From JBBSNV01 sp964458605 (GTDB taxonomy: Bacteria > Pseudomonadota > Alphaproteobacteria > Reyranellales > JAQSWP01), in contig CAYWLS010000017.1 in NCBI GenBank assembly GCA_964458605.1, positions 1 through 64,000 of the forward strand: a DNA stretch of 64,000 nucleotides, read 5' to 3'. The position numbers were made by a program, and so were the translations under genes. This document shows, one piece after another, positions 54,536 through 63,388 of this stretch; the first letter of the stretch is position 1, and the number at the start of each line of letters is the position of its first letter. The notes under the pieces were generated by a model. That model did no database searches and was not told the origin of the DNA. It worked only from the letters and a program-made list of their open reading frames with translations.

Positions 54536-55249
54536 CTAGTGGATTTCATCCGATTGCGCGATGGCGTCGCGCAGCTTGGCGAAGTCGAAGCCTTTCTTCT
54601 TGGCCGCGCCGATGATCACGGCCTCGCGCTTGGCCAGCAGGTCGACGGTCGCCGCGATCTTCGGCACCAGCGCCTGCGGAATGACGACGGCGCCGTGGCG
54701 ATCGGCGTGCACCAGATCGCCGTCGTTCACCGCCATGCCGGCAACCGTGATCGGCACGCCGACATCGACGATATGCACCCAGGCATGCGAGGGCATCACG
54801 CTGCCGGACAGCATCTGGAAGCCGGTGGCGTTCATCGGGATGTCGCGGATCGAACCGTTGGTGATCACGCCCAGCGCCCCCAGGCCGCGATGGATATGCG
54901 AGTTGACCTCGCCCCAGAACGAACCGAAGCCGGCGCGCGCGCCGTCCAGATCCTGCAGCAGCACGATCGACGGCTTGGGACCGCTATCGACGTACTGATA
55001 CCATTTCAGCCGCAGCTTCTTCATGGCGTCGGGCGACAGGTGACCGGGCTGGGTGGCGCGGATCGTGCCGGTGCGGGCATAGCCGACGATCGGCGGCAGG
55101 TCGGGGTAGATGCATTCCAGCTCCTCGGTGGTGAAGCCATGGCCGCGCCGCTCCGGCGCCAGCACCTCCATCACGTTGCACATGGTGGGCGTGTCGAACT
55201 TCGTCAGCGCTTTCAATGCGGTCGCATCGAGCGGTTTGCTGCGAGCCAT
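54536..55249 (-). CDS. RraA-family protein (4-hydroxy-4-methyl-2-oxoglutarate aldolase-like)
   Basis: A 237-residue protein of the RraA/HMG aldolase fold. The pattern TKFDTPTMCNVMEVL, then GFGSFWGEVNSHIHRGLGALGVITNGSIRDI (the Asp/Arg-containing active site) and VNDGDLVHADRHGAVVIPQALV is family-typical. The first known member was named as a regulator of RNase E, but most relatives are metal-dependent aldolases or decarboxylases of oxoacids. Convergence with the HpcH/HpaI gene and proximity to the importer favour a catabolic role here. The ATG follows AGGGGGAGAT. Confidence 0.87.
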   Translation of the reverse strand: MARSKPLDATALKALTKFDTPTMCNVMEVLAPERRGHGFTTEELECIYPDLPPIVGYARTGTIRATQPGHLSPDAMKKLRLKWYQYVDSGPKPSIVLLQDLDGARAGFGSFWGEVNSHIHRGLGALGVITNGSIRDIPMNATGFQMLSGSVMPSHAWVHIVDVGVPITVAGMAVNDGDLVHADRHGAVVIPQALVPKIAATVDLLAKREAVIIGAAKKKGFDFAKLRDAIAQSDEIH

Positions 55250-55386
55250 GTATCTCCCCCTGTCCTGGTTGTTCCACCGGCGGTGGTTGGCGCGATCTTG
55301 CGGCAGCCGGTCAGGCGCGACAAGGCGGCACGGAACCGGCTACCGCAGCGGGCCGTTTGCCTTGGGTCCGAGCCCCGAGGCTTTGC

Positions 55387-57018
55387 ATGCGAATTTTCCT
55401 GCCGTTGCTGGCCGTGTTGGCGGCGGCGCTGGTCGGCTGCACGCACCGGCCGCCCACCGCCGTGCCGGAGAGCGCCAGCGACCACTATCGCGGGTCGCTC
55501 AACAACGGAACCCCGCTGGTCAGTCTGGTGCGCGATCGTCATATCGCCCCGCTCGATCCGGATGCCCGGACCTCGCTGCTGGACCAGGCCATGGCCGCGC
55601 TGGGCAAGAGCGACCCGGGCGGCAAATGGCGCGGCATCACCTACGATCTCAACAAGACCAATGCCCTGCCGCGCGACTGGCTGGTGCAGACGCCCCTGGT
55701 CTGGGGCCAGCCGGCCGCGATCGTCGGTCCCGGCGGCGCCATTTCGCTGGTCGAGCGCATCGGCCGGCTGATCGCCACGGCGCGTCAGTCGGTCGACATC
55801 GCCGCATTGCAGCCGGCGCCGGACGGCGCCTTCCTGCGCGCCATCCATGACGGGTTGCAAACCTTGGCGCGCAGCGGCCGGCCCGTCACCGTGCGCATCC
55901 TGGTGGGCCAGTATCCGCCATCCGATATCGACACGGCCAAGCTGCTGGCGGCGCTGGGCGATGCGCTGCAGGCGCCGCGCTCGCGGCTGGCGCTCTATGT
56001 CGGCGCCATGCGCTCCTGCAGCGGCGGCGGCAAATGCGACAGCTTCTCCTGGAACCACGCCAAGATCGTGGCCGTCGACGGCCGCACCGCTCTGGTCGGC
56101 GGGCACAACATGTACGACGGCGACTATCTGCAGGCCGATCCCGTGTTCGACCTGTCGATGCAGATCGACGGCCCGGCGGCCGCATCGGCCATGCGCTTTG
56201 CCGATGCGATGTGGAGCTTCGTATGCGCCAATCTCGGCAAGCTGTCGACCGTGGCCGTGAGCAGCCTGCTGCCGGGCAGCGACAAGCCCGGTCGCGACTG
56301 CAAGGCGAGCCTGGCGCCGTCCCGGGTTGCGCCCGGCGGCGGGGGCGTGCCGGTCCTGGCGGTGGGTCGATTGGCATCGGGGATCACTACCGACTTCGCC
56401 AATCAGAGCGACCTGGCGCGCGATCTCATGCTCGGGGCGGCGCGGCGCAGCCTGCGCATCGTGCAGCAGGATATCGGCTTCACCATGGGGCGCGCCGACA
56501 CGCTCTATCCCGAAAGCACCCTGGAAAAGATCGCCGACTTCCTGCTGCTGGATCGCGGCGAGGTCTATCTGGTGGTGTCGAGCCTCGACTCCGTGGGCGG
56601 CGAGGGCGACAGCTACAGCAACGGCGTCTCCCTGCAAGCATTGGCGCAGAAGATCTATGCCGTGGTGCAGAAGCGCTCGCAACTCGATCGCGATACGGTG
56701 ACCGACATGCTGTGCCGCCGTCTGCACCTGGCGCCGATCCGCTTCGGGCCCGACGCCAAATGGCAGGACGGCAAGCCGATCGCCAACCACGCCAAGTTCT
56801 GGATGGTGGACGACCGCTATTTCTACATCGGCTCGGACAATCTCTATCCGGTCGATCTGCAGGAATTCGGTTTCATCGTCGACGATCGCGCCGCCGCCGC
56901 TCGCCTGGTGAAGGAATACTGGGACCCGCTATGGCGCTGGTCCCGTCGCGCCGCCGTGTCCGGGGCCGACGCGTCCAACTGCATCCTGCGCGATCCGCCG
57001 CCGCGTCCGCCGCACTGA
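55387..57018 (+). CDS. Phospholipase D-like lipoprotein
   Basis: A 543-residue protein with a lipoprotein signal (MRIFLPLLAVLAAALVGC, lipobox Cys18) and two complete HKD motifs: His224-Lys226-Asp231 (NHAKIVAVD) and His468-Lys470-Asp475 (NHAKFWMVD). Two HKD motifs make one active site in this superfamily, which cleaves or transfers phosphodiesters in lipids or nucleic acids. GGHNMYDGDYL follows the first motif and GSDNLYP the second, as expected. The protein should sit on the outer face of a membrane, facing the periplasm or cell surface. Relatives act in lipid remodelling, and some are exported effectors; no secretion or immunity partner is adjacent. Confidence 0.87.
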   Translation: MRIFLPLLAVLAAALVGCTHRPPTAVPESASDHYRGSLNNGTPLVSLVRDRHIAPLDPDARTSLLDQAMAALGKSDPGGKWRGITYDLNKTNALPRDWLVQTPLVWGQPAAIVGPGGAISLVERIGRLIATARQSVDIAALQPAPDGAFLRAIHDGLQTLARSGRPVTVRILVGQYPPSDIDTAKLLAALGDALQAPRSRLALYVGAMRSCSGGGKCDSFSWNHAKIVAVDGRTALVGGHNMYDGDYLQADPVFDLSMQIDGPAAASAMRFADAMWSFVCANLGKLSTVAVSSLLPGSDKPGRDCKASLAPSRVAPGGGGVPVLAVGRLASGITTDFANQSDLARDLMLGAARRSLRIVQQDIGFTMGRADTLYPESTLEKIADFLLLDRGEVYLVVSSLDSVGGEGDSYSNGVSLQALAQKIYAVVQKRSQLDRDTVTDMLCRRLHLAPIRFGPDAKWQDGKPIANHAKFWMVDDRYFYIGSDNLYPVDLQEFGFIVDDRAAAARLVKEYWDPLWRWSRRAAVSGADASNCILRDPPPRPPH

Positions 57019-57166
57019 CATTCGCCGATGGCAGGCGCATAATTGCCAGCGGCGCCGGCTGGCGCGGCGGCACGGAACCTCGCAGGGCGGCCGTGCGTTC
57101 CAGCCGCATCGGCGCGGAACGGCGACTCCGGCTCGCGAAACCGGCAAACGGCAATCGAGGCTGGCC

Positions 57167-59449
57167 ATGGACAATCCCTTCATCGCCCTGCGCCGCGCCC
57201 TGATCTCGCGGCCCGTGTTCAACGCCATCGGCAAGGCGCTGCCGCGCATCTCCGACACCGAACGCGAAGCCATCGAGGCTGGCACCGTGTGGTGGGACCG
57301 CGCGCTGTTCTCGGGCAACCCCGACTGGACCATGCTGCGCGACTATCCGCCGGCCAAATTGACGGCCGAAGAGCAGGCATTCCTCGACGGCCCGGTCGAG
57401 GAGCTGTGCCGCATGGTCGACGACTGGACCATCAACCACACTTTGCACGATCTGCCGCCGCAGGCTTGGGCCTTCCTGCGCGAGCGCGGCTTCTTCGGCA
57501 TGATCATTCCGAAGCAATATGGCGGGCTGGGCTTCTCGGCCTTCGCCCATTCCAGCGTGGTGATGAAGCTGTCGACCCGCAGCCTGGTGGCGGCGGTGAC
57601 GGCGATGGTGCCCAACTCGCTGGGCCCGGCCGAGCTGCTGCTGCAATTCGGCACCGACGCGCAACGCGACTACTACCTGCCGCGCCTGGCCAGAGGCGAG
57701 GAGATTCCCTGCTTCGCCCTGACCTCGCCGCGCGCCGGCTCCGACGCCGCCTCGATGATCGACCACGGCGTGGTGTGCCGCGGCACCTGGGAAGGCAAGG
57801 AGACGCTGGGCATGCGCGTCACCTGGTCCAAGCGCTATATCACCCTGGCACCGATCGCCACCGTGCTGGGTCTGGCCATCAAGCTGTTCGATCCCGACGG
57901 GCTGCTGGGCGAGAAGAAAGATCTCGGCATCACCGTGGTGCTGGTGCCGACCAAAACCCCGGGCGTGAAGATCGGCCGGCGCCACTGGCCGGCCATGCAG
58001 AGCTTCCAGAACGGCCCCAATCACGGCGACGACGTGTTCATGCCGCTGGACTGGATCATCGGCGGACCCAGGATGGTGGGCGAGGGCTGGCGCATGCTGA
58101 TGACGGCGCTGGCCGCCGGCCGCTCGATCTCGCTGCCCTCGCTGTCGACCGGCGGCAGCAAATTCGCAGCCCGCGTCAGCGGCGCCTATGCCCGCATCCG
58201 CGAGCAGTTCGGCGTGCCGGTGGGCCGGTTCGAGGGTGTGCAGGAGCCGATGGCGCGCCTCGCCGCCACCGCCTATCTGCTGGACGCGGCGCGTCGGGTG
58301 ACGTGCAGCGCCATCGATGGCGGCGAGAAGCCGGCGGTGATCGGCGCCATCATGAAATACCACGCCACCGAGCGGCTGCGCCGGGCGTTCAACGACGCCA
58401 TGGACATCCATGGCGGCAAGGGCATCTGCGACGGCCCGTCCAACTACCTGGCGCAGACCTATTATTCGCTGCCCGTCAGCATCACGGTCGAGGGCGCCAA
58501 CATCCTGACCCGCTCGCTGATCATCTTCGGCCAGGGCGCGATCCGCTGCCATCCCTGGCTGCTCAAGGAGATGAATGCCGCGGCCGACCCCGACCGCGTC
58601 AAGGGCCTGCGCGATTTCGACCGCGCCTTCTTCGGCCATCTCGGCCACCATCTGGCGACGTGGTGGCGGGCCTGGCACCGCAACCTGCTGGGCGGCGCCA
58701 CCGCGCCGGCGCCCGGCGCGCCGGAACTGGCGGCCTATTGTCGCGAGATCGGCCGGGCCAGCGCCTCCTTTGCGCTGGTCACCGAGATCGCGCTGATCGT
58801 CCTGCAGGGCGCCTTGAAGCGCAAGGAGATGCTGTCGGCGCGGCTGGGCGACGTGCTGGCCGGCATGTATCTGGTCACCTGCGCCTTCAAGTGCTGGGAG
58901 GAGGACGGCCGGCCGGCGGCCGACCTGCCGGTGCTGCGCTACGCCATCGAGCGCGAATTGCTGACCGTCCAGCAGCGCCTGGACGAAACGCTGCGCAACT
59001 TTCCCGGCGGTTTCTGGCGCTTGGTGCTGCGCCGGGTGATCTTCCCCTGGGGTCGCTGGCGCAAGCCGCCCGACGATGCGCTGGTCCGCCAGGCGGCCGA
59101 ATTCCTGATGCAGCCGGGCGAGGCGCGCGACCGGCTGACCTGCGGCATCTTCCTGGCCCAGGGCTTCGCCGCGCCGGTCTCCGAGCTCGACCGCGCGCTG
59201 CAGATGGCGGTCGACAGCGAAGAGGCGGAGAAGCGGTTGCGTCACGCCGGGCTGCAGCACGATCTGGCGGCGGCAGTGGCGCAGACCGTCATCAGCGCGG
59301 AAGAACGCCAGGCCATCGAGGACAAGCGCCGGCTGGTGCTGCGGCTGATCCAGGTCGACGATTTCGATCCCGAGGCGCTGACCGGCCGGCACAAGGACAT
59401 CACCGACACCGGCGGCGCGCTGCAGCCGCGCGTGGTCGCGGGGAGCTGA
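57167..59449 (+). CDS. fadE: Acyl-CoA dehydrogenase FadE
   Basis: A 760-residue acyl-CoA dehydrogenase of the large FadE type, which performs the first step of fatty acid beta-oxidation. The N-terminal extension and PDWTMLRDYPPAKLTAEEQAFLDGPVEELCRMVDDW precede the dehydrogenase core (FGMIIPKQYGGLGFSAFAHSSVVMKL, CFALTSPRAGSDA, MDIHGGKGICDGPSNYLA). The C-terminal 250 or so residues (from HPWLLKEM on) are the DUF1974-type domain that distinguishes FadE from short acyl-CoA dehydrogenases. The enzyme is normally inner-membrane associated. It is convergent with prmB. Confidence 0.9.
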   Translation: MDNPFIALRRALISRPVFNAIGKALPRISDTEREAIEAGTVWWDRALFSGNPDWTMLRDYPPAKLTAEEQAFLDGPVEELCRMVDDWTINHTLHDLPPQAWAFLRERGFFGMIIPKQYGGLGFSAFAHSSVVMKLSTRSLVAAVTAMVPNSLGPAELLLQFGTDAQRDYYLPRLARGEEIPCFALTSPRAGSDAASMIDHGVVCRGTWEGKETLGMRVTWSKRYITLAPIATVLGLAIKLFDPDGLLGEKKDLGITVVLVPTKTPGVKIGRRHWPAMQSFQNGPNHGDDVFMPLDWIIGGPRMVGEGWRMLMTALAAGRSISLPSLSTGGSKFAARVSGAYARIREQFGVPVGRFEGVQEPMARLAATAYLLDAARRVTCSAIDGGEKPAVIGAIMKYHATERLRRAFNDAMDIHGGKGICDGPSNYLAQTYYSLPVSITVEGANILTRSLIIFGQGAIRCHPWLLKEMNAAADPDRVKGLRDFDRAFFGHLGHHLATWWRAWHRNLLGGATAPAPGAPELAAYCREIGRASASFALVTEIALIVLQGALKRKEMLSARLGDVLAGMYLVTCAFKCWEEDGRPAADLPVLRYAIERELLTVQQRLDETLRNFPGGFWRLVLRRVIFPWGRWRKPPDDALVRQAAEFLMQPGEARDRLTCGIFLAQGFAAPVSELDRALQMAVDSEEAEKRLRHAGLQHDLAAAVAQTVISAEERQAIEDKRRLVLRLIQVDDFDPEALTGRHKDITDTGGALQPRVVAGS

Positions 59450-59461
59450 CGCCTCGCCGCT

Positions 59462-60394
59462 TCAGCCGAGTTTGCGGCGCCTGAGCGAGGCGGCGCCCAG
59501 CCAGAACACCTCGCCTTCGCTCTCCGCCGTGTTCAGCCAGTGGAAATCCAGCGACGGATAGGCCTCGACCAGCAGATCGCGGCCGCGGCCGATCTCGCAC
59601 AGCAGCCCGCCCTGCGGCTCCAGGTGCCTGGCGGCGCCGGCCAGGATCCGGCGCACCGCGTCGAGGCCGTCGACGCCCGATTCCAGGGCCATGGTCGGCT
59701 CGTGCCGATACTCCGGCGGCAGATTGGCCATACCGTCGGCATCGACATAAGGCGGATTGCTGAGGATCAGGTCGTAGCGACGCTCCGCCACCGGCTCGAA
59801 CAGATCGCCCCGCAGCAGCTCGATCTGGTCCTGCAGGCCGTACTCGGCGACATTGATGCGCGCCACGTCCAGCGCGTCGGCCGACAGGTCGACGGCATCG
59901 ACCGTGGCGTCGGGGAAATTCATGGCCGCCAGGATGGCCAGGCAGCCGGAGCCGGTGCACAGGTCGAGCACCCGGCCGACGCTCTGCTCGTCGGCGACCA
60001 GACTGTGCTCGGCGCCGGCCACCGCGCCGGATTGCAGCAATTCGCCGATGAAGGAGCGCGGCACGATCACCCGTTCGTCGACATGGAAGCCGACCCCGCC
60101 GATATAGGCCTTTTGCAACAGATAGGAGGCCGGCTTGCGGGTGCGGATGCGTGTCTCGATCAGTTGCGCCAGGCGGGCACGCTCCGGCTCGGTCAACCGG
60201 GCGTCGAGAAACGGTTCGAGCCGGTCGATCGGCAGATGCAGACCCTCCAGCACCATGAAGGCCGCCTCGTCGAAGGCGTTGGTAGTGCCGTGGCCGTAGG
60301 CGAGCCTGGCCTGGGTGAAGCGGCTGGTGGCATAGCGCAGGAAATCGCGCAGCGTGACCAGCTCGGGTGCGGCGGCGGGGGACGGATCTTGCAT
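59462..60394 (-). CDS. prmB: Ribosomal protein L3 N5-glutamine methyltransferase PrmB
   Basis: A 310-residue SAM methyltransferase of the HemK/PrmB group. The ATG at 60394 gives MQDPSPAAAPELVTLRDFLRYATSRFTQARLAYGHGTTNAFDEAAFMVL, the PrmB-type N-terminal helical domain. VLDLCTGSGCLAILAAMNFP is SAM motif I, and LILSNPPYVDADGMANLPPEYRHEP contains the NPPY motif that holds the glutamine side chain and the following region seen in PrmB rather than PrmC. It modifies a Gln of ribosomal protein L3. A 47-nt gap separates it from the divergent acyl-CoA dehydrogenase gene. Confidence 0.92.
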   Translation of the reverse strand: MQDPSPAAAPELVTLRDFLRYATSRFTQARLAYGHGTTNAFDEAAFMVLEGLHLPIDRLEPFLDARLTEPERARLAQLIETRIRTRKPASYLLQKAYIGGVGFHVDERVIVPRSFIGELLQSGAVAGAEHSLVADEQSVGRVLDLCTGSGCLAILAAMNFPDATVDAVDLSADALDVARINVAEYGLQDQIELLRGDLFEPVAERRYDLILSNPPYVDADGMANLPPEYRHEPTMALESGVDGLDAVRRILAGAARHLEPQGGLLCEIGRGRDLLVEAYPSLDFHWLNTAESEGEVFWLGAASLRRRKLG

Positions 60395-60441
60395 GGCTAA
60401 GCCTAGTCTGCTCGTCGATAACGCGGCAAGATCGATGCCGC

Positions 60442-61518
60442 ATGATGATCGACATGAGCGATTTCGCCCGCCGCCACCTGCCTCGCCAGAATCTGGCGAC
60501 GGCCGAGACGTTTCCACGCGAGTTGTGGCGGCAGATCGGCGCCGCCGGGCTGTTCCGCATCGGCCTGCCTCAGGCCTTCGGCGGCGATGGCGGCGGCTAT
60601 CGCGCCATCGCCAGCGCCGAACGGGTCCTGGTGGCTGCGGGCGGATCGCTGGGCTTCGGCATGAGCTGGAGCGGACACCAGTTGATGGCCGGCTTCTTCA
60701 TCGACGGGTTCGCCAGCCCCGCGCAGAAGCAGATGCTGCTGCCTGGCCTGGCGGCCGGAACGCTGACCCTGGCGGTCGGCGTTTCGGAGCCCGGCGTGGG
60801 GGCCCATCCCAAGCTGCTGACCACCACCGTGCGGCGCGAGGGCGACGGTTTCCTGATCGACGGCGAGAAATTCTACGTTACCAACGGGCCGATCGCCGAC
60901 TGGTTCGTGGTGCTGGCCATCACCGCGCTAGAGGCGGGCCGCAAACGCTATTCGGCGCTGCTGGTGCCGCGCGACGCGCCGGGCCTGCGGGTCGAGCCGA
61001 TGCCGTCGCTCAAGGCGCTGCGACCCTCGCCGCACGCGGCGCTCAAACTGCACGCCTGCCGCGTGCCGGCGGAGAATCTTCTTGGCGCCGCCGACACCGC
61101 CTATGAGACCATGGCGTTGCCGTTCCGCGACGTCGAGGATGCGGTGGGCACGGCGGGCCTGGCCGGCGCGCTGCGCTTCGCCGCCGGGCAACTGGCGTCA
61201 GGCGCCCCGCGGAGCGAGGAAGCCGATGCCGCCTTCGGCGAACTGGCCGGGCTGCTCGACGTGCTCGACCAGGCCTCCGACGCCTGCGTCGCCAGAATGA
61301 ACCTGGACAACGCCGCCTTGCTGGTCGGCTTCCGCAGCCTGGCGGGACAGATCGCCGCCCGGCTGAAAGGCCTGCGCTACACGGTGGCCGCGCCGCCGCT
61401 GTTCGATACGGTGATGGCCGATATCGACATGTCGCTGGGCATCGCCCGCCAGCCGCGCACCGTCAAGCAGGCCAGGCTGGGCGCCAAATTCATGGCCGAG
61501 TGCGTCGCCGGAAAATGA
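60442..61518 (+). CDS. Acyl-CoA dehydrogenase family protein
   Basis: A 358-residue acyl-CoA dehydrogenase starting at ATG 60442 (MMIDMSDFARRHLP). The core shows FRIGLPQAFGGDGGGYRAIASAERVLVAAGGSLGFGMSWSGHQ, VGVSEPGVGAHP and DGEKFYVTNGPIADWFVV. The C-terminal helical domain lacks the long GGxG segment of well-studied members and ends soon after SLGIARQPRTVKQARLGAKF, so it may be a divergent or non-beta-oxidation enzyme. Its stop overlaps the next start (ATGA), coupling it to a flavodoxin-like reductase, which suggests a shared flavin electron path. Confidence 0.85.
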   Translation: MMIDMSDFARRHLPRQNLATAETFPRELWRQIGAAGLFRIGLPQAFGGDGGGYRAIASAERVLVAAGGSLGFGMSWSGHQLMAGFFIDGFASPAQKQMLLPGLAAGTLTLAVGVSEPGVGAHPKLLTTTVRREGDGFLIDGEKFYVTNGPIADWFVVLAITALEAGRKRYSALLVPRDAPGLRVEPMPSLKALRPSPHAALKLHACRVPAENLLGAADTAYETMALPFRDVEDAVGTAGLAGALRFAAGQLASGAPRSEEADAAFGELAGLLDVLDQASDACVARMNLDNAALLVGFRSLAGQIAARLKGLRYTVAAPPLFDTVMADIDMSLGIARQPRTVKQARLGAKFMAECVAGK

Positions 61519-61973
61519 AGCGCCTGCTGATCGTGGCCCATGCGCCGTCGGCCAACACGGCCGCCCTGCGCGATGCGGTGCTGGAAGGCGCGCGAATGGC
61601 GGCCGGGGATGTCGAGACCGTGGCGCGCACCCCGTTCGAGGCCGGGCCGGACGATGTGAGGGCGGCGCAGGCGCTGGTCCTGGGCACCACCGAGAACCTC
61701 GGGTACATGAGTGGCGCGCTGAAGGATTTCTTCGACCGCATCTACTATCCTTGCCTGGAGCACACCCAAGGCCTGCCCTACGCGCTCTATATCCGCGCCG
61801 GCCACGACGGCACCGGCACGCGGCGCGGCGTGGAGACCATCGTCACCGGCCTGCGCTGGCGCGCCGTGCGCGAGCCCTTGATCTGCCGGGGCGACTACCG
61901 GGCCGAATTCGTCGAGCAATGCCGCGAGCTGGGCGGCCTGGTGGCGGCGGGGCTGGAGGCGGGAATTTTCTAG
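61515..61973 (+). CDS. Flavodoxin-like FMN-binding protein / NAD(P)H oxidoreductase
   Basis: A 152-residue flavodoxin-fold protein. KRLLIVAHAPSANTAALRDAVLEGA is the phosphate-binding loop for FMN, and LGTTENLGYMSGALKDFFDRIYYP is the second flavin-contact region typical of the NADPH-dependent FMN reductase/flavodoxin group. It starts inside the stop of the acyl-CoA dehydrogenase gene (ATGA). It probably donates or accepts electrons for that enzyme. Followed by a hairpin terminator. Confidence 0.82.
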   Translation: MKRLLIVAHAPSANTAALRDAVLEGARMAAGDVETVARTPFEAGPDDVRAAQALVLGTTENLGYMSGALKDFFDRIYYPCLEHTQGLPYALYIRAGHDGTGTRRGVETIVTGLRWRAVREPLICRGDYRAEFVEQCRELGGLVAAGLEAGIF

Positions 61974-61985
61974 AGCGGATTCACA

Positions 61986-62021
61986 GTTCTTGATGGAATT
62001 GCCAACGATTCCATCAAGAAC
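61986..62021. terminator. Hairpin between convergent genes
   Basis: A perfect 14-bp inverted repeat, GTTCTTGATGGAAT / ATTCCATCAAGAAC (61986-61999 and 62008-62021) with an 8-nt loop, lies 12 nt after the flavodoxin stop and just before the stop of the opposite gene. It is not followed by a strong T run, so it may be an interspersed palindrome serving as a bidirectional terminator. Confidence 0.6.
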
Positions 62022-62030
62022 GGATTTGCC

Positions 62031-62393
62031 CTAGCGGTGCTGCGGGGCCAGATGCTCGGGCTTGACCACCCGCACCTTGGCGACGGTCAAGGTCAGCGCC
62101 AGCTCGAGCGCCGCATCGAGCCTGTCGTCGTAGGCGCCGGTGCGGGTCTCGCGGCAGAAAGTGTCGAGCAGTTCGTCGAGCGAGGCGACCTTGCCCAGAT
62201 AGGCAGCCAGCGCCGCGGCGGCCTGGCGGTCGAGCTCGGGCCCCAGCGCCACCTCGCGCTCGACCACGCCCAGCAGGAAGGCGGAGACCTGGGCGCGAAA
62301 GCGAAGCTGCGCGGCCGAGGTGTCGGTGCCGCGTTCGAGAAAGTCGCGCACCGTGGCCAGGATGTTGGCGAAGGAGGGGCGGTCCTGCAGCAT
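62031..62393 (-). CDS. DUF6285 domain protein
   Basis: A 120-residue helical protein starting MLQDRPSFANILATVRDFLERGTD, which matches the small DUF6285 family usually encoded beside a phosphotransferase and acyl-CoA dehydrogenases. The function is unknown. It begins 2 nt after the stop of the phosphotransferase gene, so the two are in one operon. No membrane segment or signal is seen. The conserved opening (RPS...LL.TVR.FL) is the main ground for the family call. Confidence 0.78.
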   Translation of the reverse strand: MLQDRPSFANILATVRDFLERGTDTSAAQLRFRAQVSAFLLGVVEREVALGPELDRQAAAALAAYLGKVASLDELLDTFCRETRTGAYDDRLDAALELALTLTVAKVRVVKPEHLAPQHR

Positions 62394-62395
62394 GA

Positions 62396-63388
62396 TCAGT
62401 CGTAATTCCCGGCGATGGACATCAGCAGGTCGTATTCGATCATGCTGGTGTTGCGGCCGCAGGCGGCAAACACCACCGAGCTGCGGCCGCTGAAGACGTG
62501 CGAATAGGCCTGCATCATGTTGTAGATCGCCCAGCGCAGCAGACCGTAGATTTCCCAGTAGCGGATTTCTTCGCGATCGATTGCCGCGCCGCCGCCCAGG
62601 CGGTAGGCGGCCATGAAGTCCTCGCGCTGGCCGAAGCCGCCGACCGGCTTGTCGAGTTGGCCGAAGCGCCAGGAGCGGGTGCTGAGCCAGGCGATGTCCT
62701 CGGCCGGTGCGCCTATATGGCAGCATTCCCAGTCCAGCACCGCCACCAGCCCGTCGGGTCCGACCAGGAAATTGCCGGTGCGCAGATCGGCATGCAGGAA
62801 GGTACGGCCGCGCGGCGGCGGGCGGTGCCGTTCGAGCCAGCGAAACGCCACTTCCAGCGCCGGATGCGGCTCGCGATAGAGATCGAAATAGCGGCGGAAG
62901 GCTGCGATCGGATCGCGGCTCTCGATATAGGGCTCGAGGAAATCCACCTCGGCCGGATCGATGGCGTGCAGGCGGGCCAGGAAGCTTGCCAGTTGCCCGG
63001 TCAGGTTGCGGCGTGCGGTAGCGAAGGCCGGGTCCTGCAGAATGCGCTTGGGCAGCGTTTCGCCCTGGTTGAATTCGGTGACGAAGCCCTGGCCGATACC
63101 GTCGGCCGTGTCGTAATCGAACAGCGGCCGCGGCACCGGCAGGCCGTGCTTCACCGCCACCTGCATGGCGCGGTACTGATGCGCCGCCGGCAGGAACGGG
63201 CTCTCCGCCGCCGGCACGGTGACCTGGCGCGATACCAGCCGCCGGCGCGCGCCGGCGCCGTCCACGGCGTCGAACAGCACCGTGCGGTTGGAGCCGCCCA
63301 CCGTCGGGATCGTCACATTGTCGATCTCGACGGCATCGCCCAGGCGTCGCCGCACCGCGGCGCGCAGCAGGTCAAGCTCGGTGTTCAA
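62396..63388 (-). CDS. Phosphotransferase (aminoglycoside/choline kinase fold)
   Basis: A 330-residue kinase-like protein of the APH family. The TTG at 63388 overlaps the upstream stop (TTGA) and gives LNTELDLLRAAVRRRLGDAVEIDNVTIPTVGGSNRTVLFDA. The catalytic loop is FLHADLRTGNFLVG (HxDxxxxN), and AVLDWECCHIGAPAEDIAW holds the metal-binding Asp. In this context such proteins resemble the kinase domain of acyl-CoA dehydrogenase family 10/11, so they may phosphorylate a hydroxyacyl substrate before dehydration. True aminoglycoside resistance is unlikely. Confidence 0.88.
   Translation of the reverse strand: MNTELDLLRAAVRRRLGDAVEIDNVTIPTVGGSNRTVLFDAVDGAGARRRLVSRQVTVPAAESPFLPAAHQYRAMQVAVKHGLPVPRPLFDYDTADGIGQGFVTEFNQGETLPKRILQDPAFATARRNLTGQLASFLARLHAIDPAEVDFLEPYIESRDPIAAFRRYFDLYREPHPALEVAFRWLERHRPPPRGRTFLHADLRTGNFLVGPDGLVAVLDWECCHIGAPAEDIAWLSTRSWRFGQLDKPVGGFGQREDFMAAYRLGGGAAIDREEIRYWEIYGLLRWAIYNMMQAYSHVFSGRSSVVFAACGRNTSMIEYDLLMSIAGNYD

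Noticed and set aside
62396..63388. Antibiotic-resistance aminoglycoside phosphotransferase
   Set aside because: The fold is right, but the operon with DUF6285 and nearby acyl-CoA dehydrogenase genes points to metabolism, and no drug-specific motif is evident.
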